Under the pieces are notes generated by a model. It was not told where the DNA came from, made no database searches, and worked only from the letters and a program-made list of their open reading frames with translations. DNA of 64,000 bases, from the NCBI RefSeq assembly GCF_019320115.1, contig NC_089584.1:80605922-80669921 (forward strand), written 5' to 3'. The stretch is from Miscanthus floridulus (Eukaryota > Streptophyta > Magnoliopsida > Poales > Poaceae). The position numbers and the translations under genes were made by a program. Position 1 is the first letter of the stretch. Every line of letters starts with the position of its first letter. This document shows positions 22,401 through 34,325 of the stretch, piece after piece.

Positions 22401-23123
22401 CTCTATCCCTCTCATAGGTGGCAGCCCCTGGGGTATCTCAGCTGGAAAAATGTCCTCATACTCCTGCAAAAGGTTAGTGACAGTAGGAGGTACCGAGCTA
22501 ACAATATCATCAAGCGAAAACATAGCTCATTTGCATACCAAAGCATAGCAAATATCATCATCAGAAATTTCAGCAAAGTCACATTTTGTTGCAAGCATAA
22601 CACCACCCTTCAATTTAATCCCCTCAGCCTTAGGAATAGATGTAGACTTATCCTTTTTAGGTGGGAAAATAGAATTAGCAACTTGCTGATTTTCAGATTG
22701 AACATCATTCAAACTAGCAGCGCGTTCTCTATCAGCTTGTACAATTTGAGCAGGGGTCAAAGGTACCAAAGTAATTTTCTTTCCTTTATGCACAAAAGTG
22801 TATTTATTACTTCTACCATGGTGTGTAGCATCATTATCATGTTCCCAAGGATGACCCAATAAGAGTGAACAAGCTTGCATAGGTACCACATCACAATCAA
22901 CAGAATCAGCATAAGAACCAATGGAAAATGAAACTCTGCAAGTTTGTGTTACCTTTGCTTTACCAAAATCATTTAGCCACTGAATATGGTATGGACGTGG
23001 ATGTGGCTGTGTGGTCAAGCCAAGCTTCTTGACCAATTTAGAACTCACCAAATTGTTGCAGCTACCTCCATCAATAATGACACATGCTCGACGATCGCTG
23101 ATGACAAAGAAAATCTGGAACAA
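22401..23123 (-). pseudogene. CRM-type aspartic protease region
   Basis: Reading from 23123, RRACVIIDGGSCNNLVSSKLVKKLGL contains the retropepsin-like active site (D-G-G in place of D-S/T-G, common in plant gypsy elements). It continues through CDVVPMQACSLLLGHPWEHDN, a typical flap-to-core segment. A TGA at about 22527 ends this frame inside the linker to reverse transcriptase. Its job is to cut the gag-pol polyprotein in the particle. Confidence 0.75.
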
Positions 23124-24551
23124 GTTATGGCGTTGTAGCTTCTCAGGTTGCTAGACTTGTGAGCTAAGCACTCACTGTACAATTATGCTCCTATAGGACG
23201 CCGTGGCCTCATCACCAAGGACTTCATCGTCCTCCTCATCTACATCTTGGTCTTCTTCATCCTTAATGTCAGAGGTGCTGATGTAACCATCTTCTATAGC
23301 AATATATGCCCGCTGACTTGGGCAGTCCTTCTGCACATGGCCAATGCCATGGCAGCGGTGGCACTGAATACCTGAAGTGCGCCCCGTCGATGCAATGGAT
23401 GAGGAACTCTTGGTAGGCACCTGCAAAGAATTTTTACCTGAATCTGAAGGTCGTGCGGGAGGTGCCTTAGGTGTAGCGAAAACTCCAAAGGTTGCTGGTC
23501 GCTTGCTCACTGGTGGAGGCGTCCGAAAAGTGGTTGGCTTGGTCAGCCTCGAAGATGGTGCCAAGCATGGCGTGTATGTGCTGGTGGTGACCTTGCTCTT
23601 GCCCTACTATTCACGCCCCTACAATTCCTTTTCTGCAAGCATAGCAAACTGAAACAACTGGTTGACAGTGTTAAATTCTTTATAATCAACAATGTCCTGA
23701 ATCTCACGCCTCAAACCCGAATAAAAACGACAAATGGCATCTTTGTTTCCCTCCACAACACTACAGCGCATCAATCCCTTTTGGAGCTCACCATAGTAAT
23801 CCTGTACAGATTTATCTCCTTATTCTAAACGCATCAATTTCTTACGCAAGTCTCTATGATAAGAAGGAGGAACAAAATGATCACGCATAGCTACCTTAAG
23901 TTCTTCCCACGTACCAGGTAAAGCATTCTGTGCAGCTAGCCTATTCCACCAAATAATGTCAAAATTCTTAAACTCACTAGTAGCTTGTCTAACTCTATGC
24001 TGCTCAGGTACAAGGTGGGCACTAAACTTTTGTTCTACCATCATCTCCCAATCAAGATATCCCTCAGCATCATAATGACCCAAAAAAGATGGTATTGTAA
24101 ACTTAATTTTTGCATAAGGATCATCGGGCACACGGTGATTATTACCTTGACGGTGGTGGTGGTGGACACCACCCATACCTGTCGTGTTGCGGCGAAGACG
24201 GTGTCGTAATCTCTCTTGTCGGAAGGCTGCTCGATCCATGTTTCCAGCGACATCATGCACCGTGTCTTCTGGCAAGAGACCATCGGTGTTGCTACCAGAG
24301 ACATCATTGTTGTTGACCACCAGCAATGTTTCGAACTCAGTAACCTTGTCGGTTAGTGTGAAAATTTGCTTGTCCAACCTCTCCATGTTGTTGCCAATGT
24401 TGAGATCAATGAGTGCGTCAGTGATGGCCTTCCTAACGGCCTCATTCATCCTTTTTTGGGCATCCTCTACAACAGCTTGTAGTTGCTCTTAACTGACACA
24501 CTCGTTGAAACCCTTAGGGTTGTTATCTCCAGTCTGTTCACCTCCTGCCAT
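23124..24551 (-). pseudogene. CRM-type gag with zinc knuckle, interrupted
   Basis: The start is the ATG at 24551 (MAGGEQTGDNNPKG), chosen because coding sense begins there; a TAA follows 20 codons later. The capsid region (to about 23820) contains IKFTIPSFLGHYDAEGYLDW, then EQKFSAHLVPEQHRVRQAT and FVPPSYHRDLRKKLMRLE. A nucleocapsid CCHC knuckle, CHRCHGIGHVQKDC, is at about 23370-23320. An acidic tail (DEEDQDVDEEDDEV) precedes protease. Stops lie near 24488, 23819, 23614 and 23171. Gag packages the element RNA. Confidence 0.8.
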
Positions 24552-25741
24552 TGTAAACACAAAAACATGAACAAACGGTGAAAGTTATCCCTACCAAATG
24601 ACTACGTGGTTGCAGTGGTGTCACTTTTCACAGCAAGTGGAAGTGTCTTACCAAGCTCCTACAAAGTTCTTACCAACACAAGTAGTGGGCGGTACAACCA
24701 GCGGCTGGTTCGTGATACCTGTGAGGCAGTGGTACCGAGATTGCAAAGCCCTTTGTCTGTACTGATCTGAAGAATTTGTGGAGCTTGGAACGAAAACAAA
24801 GAGTAATATATATATCTAGCACACAAGTCAGTAATAGAAAGTAATGCTGAATTATAGTCCAAAGTACTTGTTCTCGTTGCTGGTCTAAAGTGTGTTCTCG
24901 TTGCTGGTCTAAAGTGTTGCAAGTACCAGGTGTGTGACAAGAGTATGGCGGATAGCAAGGTAATAGGTGTGAGAAAAACAAGTATGATGGATGGAAACAG
25001 CAACACAAACAAGGAACCAGACAGCACACGCTAACACAGCTCACTTTGGTCTTCTCTATGTGCTCCTCTAGATATTGTTCCTCTTTTGCCCCTCTCTTTT
25101 TTCTACTTTTTGGGCTGTCGTTGTTTTTTTGGGAAATTTCAACTTTTTTATTTTATTTTTTTGATATTTTTCCTTTACTTAGGAGCACAAAAAAAGTAAC
25201 CACAGAAAATATGAGCTCAAATAAGTGAAAGACGTGGCCTGTGGAATTTTCAGAAAACTGGAACAAAATCGACAAAAACCTTGTGACCACGAAACGAGGA
25301 TTTTGTGACCACTTTTTGACCAATCTAAAAATTTCGAACCCTAGCAAAGCAGGGACGGACGGATCCGAAATTTTTTTCTGATTGATTTCCATATATGGAA
25401 CGTCGAAAACGAAGTTCGTATGCGAAAACTAGACCAGTTTTAAGAATTGGCTCCGAATTATAGGACAAAACAGGAACAATGTGTGCAAAATTGGTCACAG
25501 CAGCCAAGATTTGATGGAAACGATGGGGGAAAACACATGAACTGGACTCTAACACGACCTAACCAGCAACAAGACCTCGACCAGGACACAAACTCAACAA
25601 GATGGACTCTGAAACTGAAATATGCAAAGGCTATGGCGCGGAAGGTTCTAGGACAAGAAAAACGAGTATGGCACTAGACTATGGGACGAATGCGAAACAC
25701 TCAAAACTAGGGAATAAAAGTGAACCTGACGGTATACCTTA
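24552..25741 (-). other. CRM-type leader, about 1.2 kb, no coding seen
   Basis: This lies between the primer-binding site and the gag ATG. It shows only short frames on either strand and a locally duplicated 21-bp segment (TGTTCTCGTTGCTGGTCTAAAG type, near 24868-24912). Long untranslated leaders are usual for this lineage. Confidence 0.7.
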
Positions 25742-25756
25742 GCTCTGATTACCACT
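25742..25756 (-). other. Primer-binding site of the CRM-type element
   Basis: On the minus strand AGTGGTAATCAGAGCT follows the 5' LTR end and resembles the methionine-tRNA complement TGGTATCAGAGC with an extra A. Confidence 0.75.
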
Positions 25757-26670
25757 TAATGGAGACGGGGATCCCGATCTTCGGTCAGGTGATGGTAACT
25801 ATCGTTGTGGCGGAGAATGACACACCGATCTAGCTTCAGATCGAAAGATCGAACCCTGCAATCTTAGCACCACAGCTCCTCTGGTTATCAACCGAGTCAT
25901 GGACCAGGTTGACCTCACCAAGAAGGCTAATCCCTGCCTACGCAACGAAGAACACAAGCAAGAACAAGAAAGAACGCAACCAAATTGCTGATGAATGATT
26001 AAACTCACGAAGTTGGGGTCTCACAAACCAATGAACGGCGAAACTGTTCTTGACAGATTAATCTAAGCAAAATCTGAACCCTAATGGAGGGGTGGTGTCT
26101 ATTTATGAAGACTCTAGGGTCATGCAAGACCCCTGGACATGCCCCCTAATGGGCCCAAACTCGATACATAGTCCAACGGACCAAAAGACGGTGTCGCAGC
26201 ACCCTGGCAGATTCTAGACGCTGACTTGTTTCGACAATTCCCGTTGATTCCGAATAGCTTTTGATGTGAAACTACTTGGATTGGCTTCCTTATCAAATTA
26301 GATTTCCATCCATATGTGGATCATGGAAAACGGAGTCCGGATGCGTCCTGGGTAACCAGTTTAAGGCAGACTGGTCCTGCAGGCCGAGACAGACTCGAAT
26401 TCTTGTTGGACTGGGCCTCCGGCTTGTGTTGGACGTCCTTGCTGGTCATCATCACCTCGACCACTTCCTCTAAGTCCTTCATGACCCTCTCCAATGTTCC
26501 TAAGCAAGATAACATCATTAGGTAGTAGTCTATTCTCAATAGTTTAAAAAGTATCGCTTAAGAATGAGCTCACCTCTAAATTGAGTTGTCGCTTTCGAGC
26601 CCGGGTCATTGGACCTTGCATGACGGTTGGAGGATCAGCTGGTACATCCGAAGGAGTGATGTCCTCATCA
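25757..26670 (-). repeat. 5' LTR of the CRM-type element
   Basis: Plus-strand ends TAATGGAGACGGGG and GATGTCCTCATCA; on the coding strand TGATGAGGACATC...TCCATTA. Followed by the exact TSD GCAAG at 26671-26675, after which the copia LTR resumes. Confidence 0.9.
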
Positions 26671-26675
26671 GCAAG

Positions 26676-27005
26676 TGTGCACCATACCTAACTCACTAGA
26701 CTCATCTAGTCAAGCTACCCGTCCATACCCCCTTAATAGTACGGCCAAAAGAAAAACAAAGTCCTAAGCTACTCTAAGTGTCTCTCCATCTCCAATCAAC
26801 ACTTAGAACTAGTCATCCTTAACCTTGTCGTCCATCCTTTGAAAACCGAAATGATTTCCATTGTAGGGGCATGACCACCTTGATTGCCCAATTGATCTCC
26901 ATTATCATGACCTAACTTAATTGCCTCTGCAAAACACACGTTAGTCATAGTAATCTTGTATTGTCATTGATCACCAAAACCCAACTAGGGGCCTAGATGC
27001 TTTCA
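26676..27005 (-). repeat. 3' LTR of the copia element, second part
   Basis: TGTGCACCATACCTAACTC resumes the copia LTR after the CRM insertion and matches 38008-38339 in the other LTR. Ends GATGCTTTCA. The polypurine tract AAAAAGGGGGAGAT (minus strand, 27006-27019) lies directly inside. Confidence 0.9.
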
Positions 27006-27485
27006 ATCTCCCCCTTTTTGATGATTGATGACAATACCACCTCGAGTATGTGAAAGAGTGAGGTTTTTGACATGCTTGGTTCATATAAGCTTTTGTCAAT
27101 AAGAACAAAATAGTTAGGCAAGCTTATATGACCCAAGCCAACACGATGTACTCAAAAGATATGAAATAAGCATGAGTACAAGTAATGAAGCTCATTTGCA
27201 TTTGAGTATGAATGCGGAAGCAAGGCAAATGAGCATAACACAGGTGATATGACATATAAACGAATTCAAAGTAGAGAGCACACATGTCATATATCACAAT
27301 CACATAGATATCACTATCACATAGATATAATAGTATGCATGAAAATAAACACACGAATGCATAATAGTAAGTGTATCACACAAATAAAACTCCAAATGTA
27401 TATAATAGACTAATAGCAAACTAAGCTCCCCCTAAAAGTCACTCCCTCTGAGTCTACATACTCAAACCCTCTCACCCTTTGGCGT

Positions 27486-30016
27486 CAAACACCAAAACCT
27501 AAGGGTCGGTCGGCGGGGCTGCAGCGGATGAGCCGGGCGCTGAGGTACGAGGGGCAAGCTAGAACTGGGCGCCATCATCATCTGACCCTGAGCTCTGTAC
27601 TGACTGACCCTCTATGGCTGGAAGTGTCGCTGAAGAGGTCTGGGTCTGAGCTGGAGCAGGTGCTGCCTGTGATGCTACAGGTATATCTATCATAGGATCT
27701 GAAGATGCGATAGAAGAAGGGAGCCTCTGAGTAGTCACGGTGACGGGAGCTGCTGTAGCAGGACCTAGGGCATACATATGTGGTAGTGTAGGCATCCCTG
27801 TCAACTCGCTAAAAGATGCTTCAAGACTCCTAGAGACTGACGTGTCAGGCACAAATAGCAAGGGTGACTGATCTGGTGTGAAGCCCGTCTAAAGTAGTGT
27901 GAACTGCGGGGCTACCACTAGCGAGGATAACCACTAGGACACCTGTACTGTGGGAGAAGCAAATGGAGCTGGAGGTTGTCCTTGACTCTGAAGCCCATTG
28001 GGCTATACTGCTAGAGTCGTCATAGTGGTAGTTGGCTGACCAATCTGGGGCGAAGGCTATGGCTGTGGCTGTGGGGCCCCAATGGCTGTCACTACATGCT
28101 GCATAAATCCCAAAAGCTATTGTTGCATGAGTAACTGCTGCTGATGCATCTGCTGCTGCTACTGCTGGAGGACCTGCTGCTGTCGCTGGAACTCGTCCTG
28201 ACGAGCTTAAAACTGTGTAAAGTTGGCAGCGGTCTCCTGAGCCTATCTAGCCTGATCCTGCTGCATCCGCTCAAGGATAGCAATCAAAGCGGGGTCTGTC
28301 TACGGTGCAGGTGGAGCGGAGCTAGAACTACCGGCCTCTGCATCATGTCTGCGTGGAGGCATCTAAGGAATAGGCAGGTAGTCATCATCCAAACTGTCAC
28401 TAGACTCGCTCCTCTCCTCCTGAGCCTCAAGCTGCTGCTCCTCAGTAGCAGCTATGCCTCTGATAATCTTGTCCTACTAAGCTACGGACTCTGGTACATC
28501 TGGACAACACCAAGGCTGAGTGGGTGCCTGTGGTGTGCTATGCCTGATCCTTTGTGCCATGTTATAAGTTGGAAACTCTATGGTGGCACCTCTGTACTCT
28601 GCAACCATCTCTGGTGTCCTAACTTGCACAGCCTTGAGAATAAGGAATGTGATCCAATGTGCATATGGAAGCTGCCTACGACCCTTGAAGCCCTCAGCTA
28701 TAGTATCCTCCATCTCTGATAGAAGGAGGTCCCAAATATCAAACACAGTCTACTGCATCAGGGCGTTGAGGAGCCAAAGTTGGAGGCGAGTCAAACCCTC
28801 TTGGTATCCCATCCTAGGAAGTAGTATCCTCCTAATGATAGCCTCTAGCACTCTAGCTGTAGGAGTAAGGTCACTAGGGTTCCTCCTCGACCCCTCACCA
28901 AAGGGCTCCTTAAAGCAATGGCGCACAAGATCTATAGGGGCACCATACCACCATGAGGTGCCTGGGAGGCTCCTGCTGTCCATAACATACCTCATGTAAC
29001 CTGATAAGCTACTCCTGTAACCTCAGTATCTCCCTGGCCCTCTGACTCATCATCCTGTAGTCTCTACCTCTGAATGCAAAGTGTATAAAGTTATGATGCG
29101 GGTCAATGTAGAGCGAGGCATAGAACTGCCGAACCCAAGATGGTACATACAATCCTATCTGGCCAATCAGATCTGTCAGCCCCGACAGATATGCAAGGTA
29201 GGGGAGAATGTGCTCTCCAGCTGCTGCGACTATAGCCTCTATGCTGTAGACCCTCTGAGATCTGAAGACTGCTCTACTGTTCAGATAGGCATTATAGAAA
29301 TCCTCCTACAGTGGCGTGTAGAAACCCTCGGCTGCTCTCTCATCCCTCCTAGGTGGAAACCACACATCAAACTCCACGAAGTGAAGCTACCAAACCTGCT
29401 TGGCCATGGCGGCCCTCAAGTCAAGGTGGGTCACTAGAGGTGGACCCTATGGTCTAGGCGGTGGATGTGATCCCCTCCGCTTTGTCGGTGGCCTCGGTGG
29501 GACTGGAACATGGGTACGACCAGAGCGGCGTAGCTATGGCTGGGGTGCCTGCTCAGTCTCCTTGACCTCCTCGGTCTACTAGCCCTCCTGAGTCTGTTAT
29601 GATGGCTGTCCCACCTGTGTCTCCTAAGCTGGCTGAGGCTCTACTGGTGGGGGCTACTACTGTGACTCCTGCTGTGACTCCCCCTGAGGCTGAGGATCCA
29701 TAATGGGAAGATGTCATCCTGCCATCATGATAGTCCCAGATGGACTACCATGAAGATGCTCAATATGCTGAAGTCTGCCCTGTGCCTCTGGTGATAGATG
29801 ATCTGCTATGACAACTCCACTGCGGGCACCTCCTCTCTCGGCATGCTCTGCGGCCTCTGCAACTGCTGCTGCTCTTGCTGTCTTTGCATTAGGGTACTTT
29901 CACTTCTTTGATGCAACCTTCTTCATTGCCTTGCCTTTAGGACCTGTAGGCAAGCGAGGTGGAGGCCTCCGATCATCATCTCCTGGACCACCACCAACAT
30001 TCTTGGTGCGAGCCAT
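27486..30016 (-). pseudogene. Env-like/extra ORF of the SIRE-type copia element, broken by many stops
   Basis: From the ATG at 30016 (MARTKNVGGGPGDDDRRPPP) a basic, proline-rich N-terminus leads to an Ala-rich helix (TARAAAVAEAAEHAE). A globular middle follows: ILLPRMGYQEGLTRLQLWLL, MFDIWDLLLSEMEDTIAEG, LPYAHWITFLILKAV. A Gln-rich C-terminal part lies around 28080-28300. It follows pol and precedes the 3' LTR, the place of the env-like gene in SIRE-lineage elements. I see no clear signal peptide or transmembrane helix, so env function is doubtful. TAG stops sit inside the Gln-rich run, for example 28159-28161 and 28117-28119, where Gln is expected. Role unknown. Confidence 0.6.
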
Positions 30017-30150
30017 CTGATCTGACTAGAACCACTGCCGTTGAAAAGACCAACTGCCCACTGACACTTTCAAGGCTTGGCCTCGATCCGTACTCATGAG
30101 CTTGGCTCTGAGTTGACTGTCAACTCTGACACCTCAACGACACCGACTCG

Positions 30151-30260
30151 CTGCACAATGGAATAGAAGGATATACAAATAAATACGATATATCTAATAG
30201 ATGCAAAACCCTATGAGAGCAAGCAATTTAGATGTGAAATAGAAGCAAGTGGCTTGCTAC
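30151..30260 (-). other. Probable 5'UTR intron upstream of the env-like ORF
   Basis: On the minus strand GTTCGTCAG|GTAGCA starts and CCATTGTGCAG|CGAG ends a 110-bp AT-rich segment between GC-rich flanks. The ATG at 30016 lies about 135 bases downstream. Supported by splice-site form and base composition only. Confidence 0.5.
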
Positions 30261-30514
30261 CTGACGAACTGGCGATCCGAGAAAAAGAGAAGCGACCCAC
30301 GGGGAACCACCAACTCGGCTAGGGTTAGAGTTCTGACTTGACAAAGATTGGTGACGCAAGCGGTGAATCGACGGCCGAGAGGATGAAGGACACAAGCTCG
30401 ACGATTTGGGGCAAGTGCAATGGCAATGCTGCTGTGGTGGAGCTTGGCTCGATGGAGGGCAGCGCTGGTGAGGCTTCTAGAGGCTAGGGCATGGCGTGAC
30501 ACTAGGAGGCGCTG

Positions 30515-30670
30515 GCGGCGCGGGAGTAGGCGACGGTGTGCGCATGAGCTGGCGGCGGCGTGCGCGTGGGCTGGCGGCGGTGTGCGTGCTAGCTGGCGGC
30601 GGCGTGCGCGCTGGCTGGCGGCGGCATGCGCGCTGGTGGCTAGAGACGGTGGCTATGGCGACTCACGACG
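30515..30670. repeat. GC-rich short tandem repeat (GCTGGCGGCGGCGTGCGCG type)
   Basis: About four to five imperfect units of 23-28 bases. It lies in what would be the GC-rich leader of the env-like ORF. Long frames on either strand here reflect composition. Confidence 0.75.
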
Positions 30671-30711
30671 GCTAGGGCACGGCGGATGCGGGACTAGATA
30701 GATGGCGCGCG

Positions 30712-30720
30712 GTTAAATAG
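30712..30720 (-). promoter_or_regulatory. Possible TATA-like site for the env-like ORF
   Basis: Minus-strand CCTATTTAACC lies directly upstream of the GC-rich leader and intron. Weak match; the reason to list it is the composition change at this point. The stretch 30720-31454 between it and the RNase H stop holds GACCGGACGC motifs and no coding. Confidence 0.3.
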
Positions 30721-31454
30721 GGTGCCCCCCAAGTCAGAAAAGGAAACGAAGATAAGAGTCCTGATGCCGCACAAAATCTACTGACTGGACGCTCCGGTGG
30801 TAGCGACCGGACGCTACCACCCAGCATCCGGTCGATTCTAGAGAGGTCCAATTCCTCTAGAATCATGACCGGACGCGTCCAGTGGACACTGACCGGACAC
30901 AACCAGAGTCCGGTCAACTTAGCCTTTGTCTTCTTCACATGACTGGACGCTGAGATGTCTTCTGACCGAACGCTGAAAGACAGAGTCTGGTCACTCCTTC
31001 ACAGCAAGTTCACCTCCTATGAACTGACCGGACGCTGGACTGCAGAGTCCGGTGCAGCGTCCAGTCACTCTTTTCTAGCAAATCTTCAAAGTTCCTCCGC
31101 GCTGCTTGTTCCCAATCGAGTCCCAACTCAAATAAGATCCAAATAAACACCAATTGGGACTGATGTGAGTGACTTCTCTCAAACCCTCATATTTTTCAAA
31201 ATATTTTGCCTTAGGCTATAATTCTTTTTATGAAAATAGGCAATAAGAGGGCAAATGGAACAAAACGACAAAACAACATTCATGCATATGCAATACTTGT
31301 AAGTAAATCTAGTTGCTTGTCAAGTTTGATCCAAGGTTAAGCTTCTTCACACGCTTTTCGGCGGTTATCTTAACCATGTTAGACAAGCCCTGTATGCATT
31401 ATAAAGCATTAAACATGTTGTATATTACAATGCAATGCAAGGGACAACACAAGC

Positions 31455-32888
31455 TCAATTTTTAGTGAAGTTGCTAAAATCAAGCACATTGAGCTCATTC
31501 CGCAATCTACAAAATGAAGCCTCATCTAGCGGTTTAGTGAAGATATCCGCTAATTGATCTCTGGTTCTTACACCTTCTAGTGATATATCATTTTTAGCAA
31601 CATGATCTCTTAGAAAGTGATGGCGGATATCTATGTGCTTGGTGCAAGAGTGTTGAACCGGATTATTTGCAAGTTTTACTGCACTTTCATTGTCGCACAA
31701 AAGAGGTACCTTTTCTAGAACTACACCATAGTCTAGCTAAGTTTGTTTCATGTATAAAATTTGTGCACAACAAGCACTCGTGGCAATGTATTCCGCTTCG
31801 GTGGTGGACAAAGCCACACTATTTTGCTTCTTGGAGGACCAAGACACAAGTGATCTACCAAGCAAATGGCACCCTCTGGATGTGCTTTTTCTATCAACTT
31901 TGCAACCGGCATAATTCGAATCGGAATAGCCAACTAATTCAAATATAGCTCCTTTGGGATACCAAAGGCCAATGCTTGGTGTGTGCTTAAGATACCTAAG
32001 GATTCTTTTTATGGCAATTAAATGTGTTTCCTTAGGATTAGCTTGAAATCTAGCACACATGCACACACTAAATATGATGTTGGGCCTAGATGCGGTTAAA
32101 TATAGCAAGCTACCAATCATGGAACAGTAGAGAGTTTGATCAACCGGGTTACCTCCCTCATCTAGGTCGAGATGTCCATTGGTAGGCATTGGTGTCTTGA
32201 TTGGCTTACAATCATCCATCTTGAATCTTTTGAGAAGATCTTTTGTGTATTTCTCTTGAGAGATGAAGATGCCTTCTTTCATTTGCTTGACTTGAAAACC
32301 AAGAAAGAATGTAAGCTCACCAATCATGGACATCTCGAACTCCTTCGACATCAATTCACCAAATTCTTTGCAAGAGTCTTCATTTGATGATCTAAAGATG
32401 ATATCATCAACATATACTTGACAAATGAAGATATGCCCATCAAGCTTCTTGGTGAATAGTGTGGTGTCGACCTTCCCAATGGTGAAGCCCTTCTCAATGA
32501 GGAATTCCCAAAGGCGCTCATACCAAGCTCTTGGGGCTTGCTTAAGCCCATATAGTGCCTTGGACAGCCTATAAACATGATTAGGATATCTAGGGTCTTC
32601 AAACCTAGGAGGTTAATCAACATAGACTAGTTCATTAATAAAGCCATTTAAAAATGCACTTTTCGCATCCATTTGATATAGTTTCATTTCATGATGTGAT
32701 GCATATGCAAGTAGGATACAGATGGCTTCTAATCTTGCAACCGGTGCAAAGGTCTCTCCAAAATCCAAACCTTCAACTTGGGAGAACCCCTTTGCAACTA
32801 GTCTTGCCTTGTTCCTCACAACAACACCTTGATCATCTTGCTTGTTGCGGAACACCCACTTTGTTCCAATGACTCTTGCACCTTTTGG
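31455..32888 (-). pseudogene. Copia reverse transcriptase and RNase H, several frame breaks
   Basis: Read on minus, the reverse transcriptase begins after a stop at 32889 with [24 protein letters not shown] and [29 protein letters not shown], then ALYGLKQAPRAWYERL and the catalytic YVDDIIF (about 32415), which sits in a shifted frame. It continues with KEFEMSMIGELTFFLGFQV and PYRSMIGSLLYLTASRP-type sequence. RNase H has YSDSNYAGCKVDRKSTSG-like and STTEAEYIA motifs, and after a stop near 31736 ends with KHIDIRHHFLRDHV and ADIFTKPLDE. Stops near 32612 and 31736 probably replace Gln. It would copy element RNA into DNA. Confidence 0.85.
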
Positions 32889-34310
32889 TCACTCTTCAAG
32901 AGTCCAAACTTCATTGCGAGTGAAGTTGTTTAACTCTTCATGCATGGCATTGATCCAATCCAGATCTTTAAGAGCTTCTTCTATCTTGGTAGGCTCATAG
33001 CAAGAGACAAAAGAGTGATGAGCAATAAATGAAGCAAGTTTTTGAGATCGAGTCATTACACCCTTGGTAGCATGATTAAATACTCTATATGTTTTGTACT
33101 TTGATGAGTAACCAACAAGAAAACCAATATCACAACATCTTTGGAACTTCCCTAGGTGTTGCCTCTTTTTGTAGATGTAGCATTTGCAACCAAACACCCT
33201 AAAGAAGGAGACATTCGGCTTCTTCCCATTGAGCAACTCATAAGGTGTCTTGCCAAGGAACTTTTGAAGGAATAGGTGGTTGGATGCATAACATGCGGTG
33301 TTGATTGCTTTCGCCCATAGAGCTTCGGGGGTGTTGTACTCATCGAGCATTGTTCTTGCAAGAGTGATCAATGTCTGGTTCTTCCTCTCAACTACACCAT
33401 TTTGTTGAGGAGTATAAGTTGCGGAGACTTCATGTTTGATTCCAACTTCATCACAATAAGCTTCTATGTTTGTGTTGTCAAACTCTTTGCCATTATCACT
33501 TCTAATCTTCTTGAGCTTCACTTCAAATTCATTTTGTGCTCTCTTGGCAAACTTCTTGAAGCAAGATGCAACTTTAGATTTGTCATGAAGAAAGAATACC
33601 CTTGTATACCTTGAATAGTCATCAACAATCACAAGACAATAAAGATTTCCTCCCAAACTCTTGTATGTTGTTGGTCCAAATAAATCTATGTGAAGGAGTT
33701 CTAGCACTCTTGTGGTTGACATGAAGGCTTTGGTTGGATGAGTATTTGCAACTTGCTTGCCGGCTTGACATGCACTACAAAGCTTGTCCTTCTCAAACTT
33801 CACATCCTTCAACCCTCTCACCAAATCATTCTTCATAAGCTTCTTGAGTGAGCTCATCCCAATATGAGCAAGTCTTCTATGCCATAGCCACCCAAGTGTA
33901 GTTTTGGTGAATAGGCAAGTCTTCAAATTTGCATCTTCGGAGGTGAAGTCCACTAGATATAAGTTGTTGTATCTAAATCCATTGAATATCACTTGATTAT
34001 CATCTACCTTGGATACAACAACCTCCTTCTTGGTAAACAAGCATTGGAAGCCAAGATCACACAATTGTCCAATGGATAGCAAGTTGAAGCTCAATGAAGC
34101 AACATAAAGCACATTGGAGATGGAATGATCATTTGATATTGCCACTTTGCCCAATCCTTTAACCTTACCCTTTGAGTTATCTCCAAATGTTATTCTCTCT
34201 TGTCCATCTACCTCTTCATCTAGTGAGGTGAACATACGAGGACCACCGGTCATATGTTGAGTGCAACCACTATCAATAACCCAATGACTTCCACCGGTCT
34301 TGTAGTTCAC
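32889..34310 (-). CDS. Copia protease, GAG-pre-integrase and integrase (uninterrupted frame)
   Basis: A 473-codon open frame. The aspartic protease site is VIDSGCTQHMTG near residue 11. The integrase zinc-binding region (GAG-pre-integrase) is LWHRRLAHIGMSSLKKL...CSACQAGKQ, with the H, H, C, C ligands at about residues 141-180. The core has D in LHIDLFGP, D in RSDNGKEFDN and E in PQQNGVVERKNQ. It ends just before reverse transcriptase with TRNEVWTLEE and a stop where Arg or Gln is usual. The ATG used is the first in frame after a stop at 34325; the native product was continuous with gag. This order (protease, integrase, then reverse transcriptase) defines Ty1/copia. Confidence 0.9.
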   Translation of the reverse strand: MNYKTGGSHWVIDSGCTQHMTGGPRMFTSLDEEVDGQERITFGDNSKGKVKGLGKVAISNDHSISNVLYVASLSFNLLSIGQLCDLGFQCLFTKKEVVVSKVDDNQVIFNGFRYNNLYLVDFTSEDANLKTCLFTKTTLGWLWHRRLAHIGMSSLKKLMKNDLVRGLKDVKFEKDKLCSACQAGKQVANTHPTKAFMSTTRVLELLHIDLFGPTTYKSLGGNLYCLVIVDDYSRYTRVFFLHDKSKVASCFKKFAKRAQNEFEVKLKKIRSDNGKEFDNTNIEAYCDEVGIKHEVSATYTPQQNGVVERKNQTLITLARTMLDEYNTPEALWAKAINTACYASNHLFLQKFLGKTPYELLNGKKPNVSFFRVFGCKCYIYKKRQHLGKFQRCCDIGFLVGYSSKYKTYRVFNHATKGVMTRSQKLASFIAHHSFVSCYEPTKIEEALKDLDWINAMHEELNNFTRNEVWTLEE

Positions 34311-34325
34311 CTACACACAAGAGAT

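Larger units (their letters stand above)
18931..26670 (-). mobile_element. CRM-type (centromeric chromovirus-like) Ty3/gypsy element, complete but inactivated
   Basis: LTRs 18931-19842 and 25757-26670 (about 0.91 kb each) flank gag-pol on the minus strand, with a perfect TSD GCAAG at 18926-18930 and 26671-26675. On the coding strand the LTR begins TGATGAGGACATC and ends with TA instead of CA. The polyprotein runs into the 3' LTR, as in CRM elements. Stops and frameshifts break the polyprotein. CRM elements are enriched at grass centromeres, so location near a centromere is possible but unproven. It is the youngest layer of the nest by position. Confidence 0.9.

Noticed and set aside
28144..28719. 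191-codon plus-strand frame
   Set aside because: Antisense to the env-like ORF, whose Gln-rich region gives Leu-rich readings on plus.
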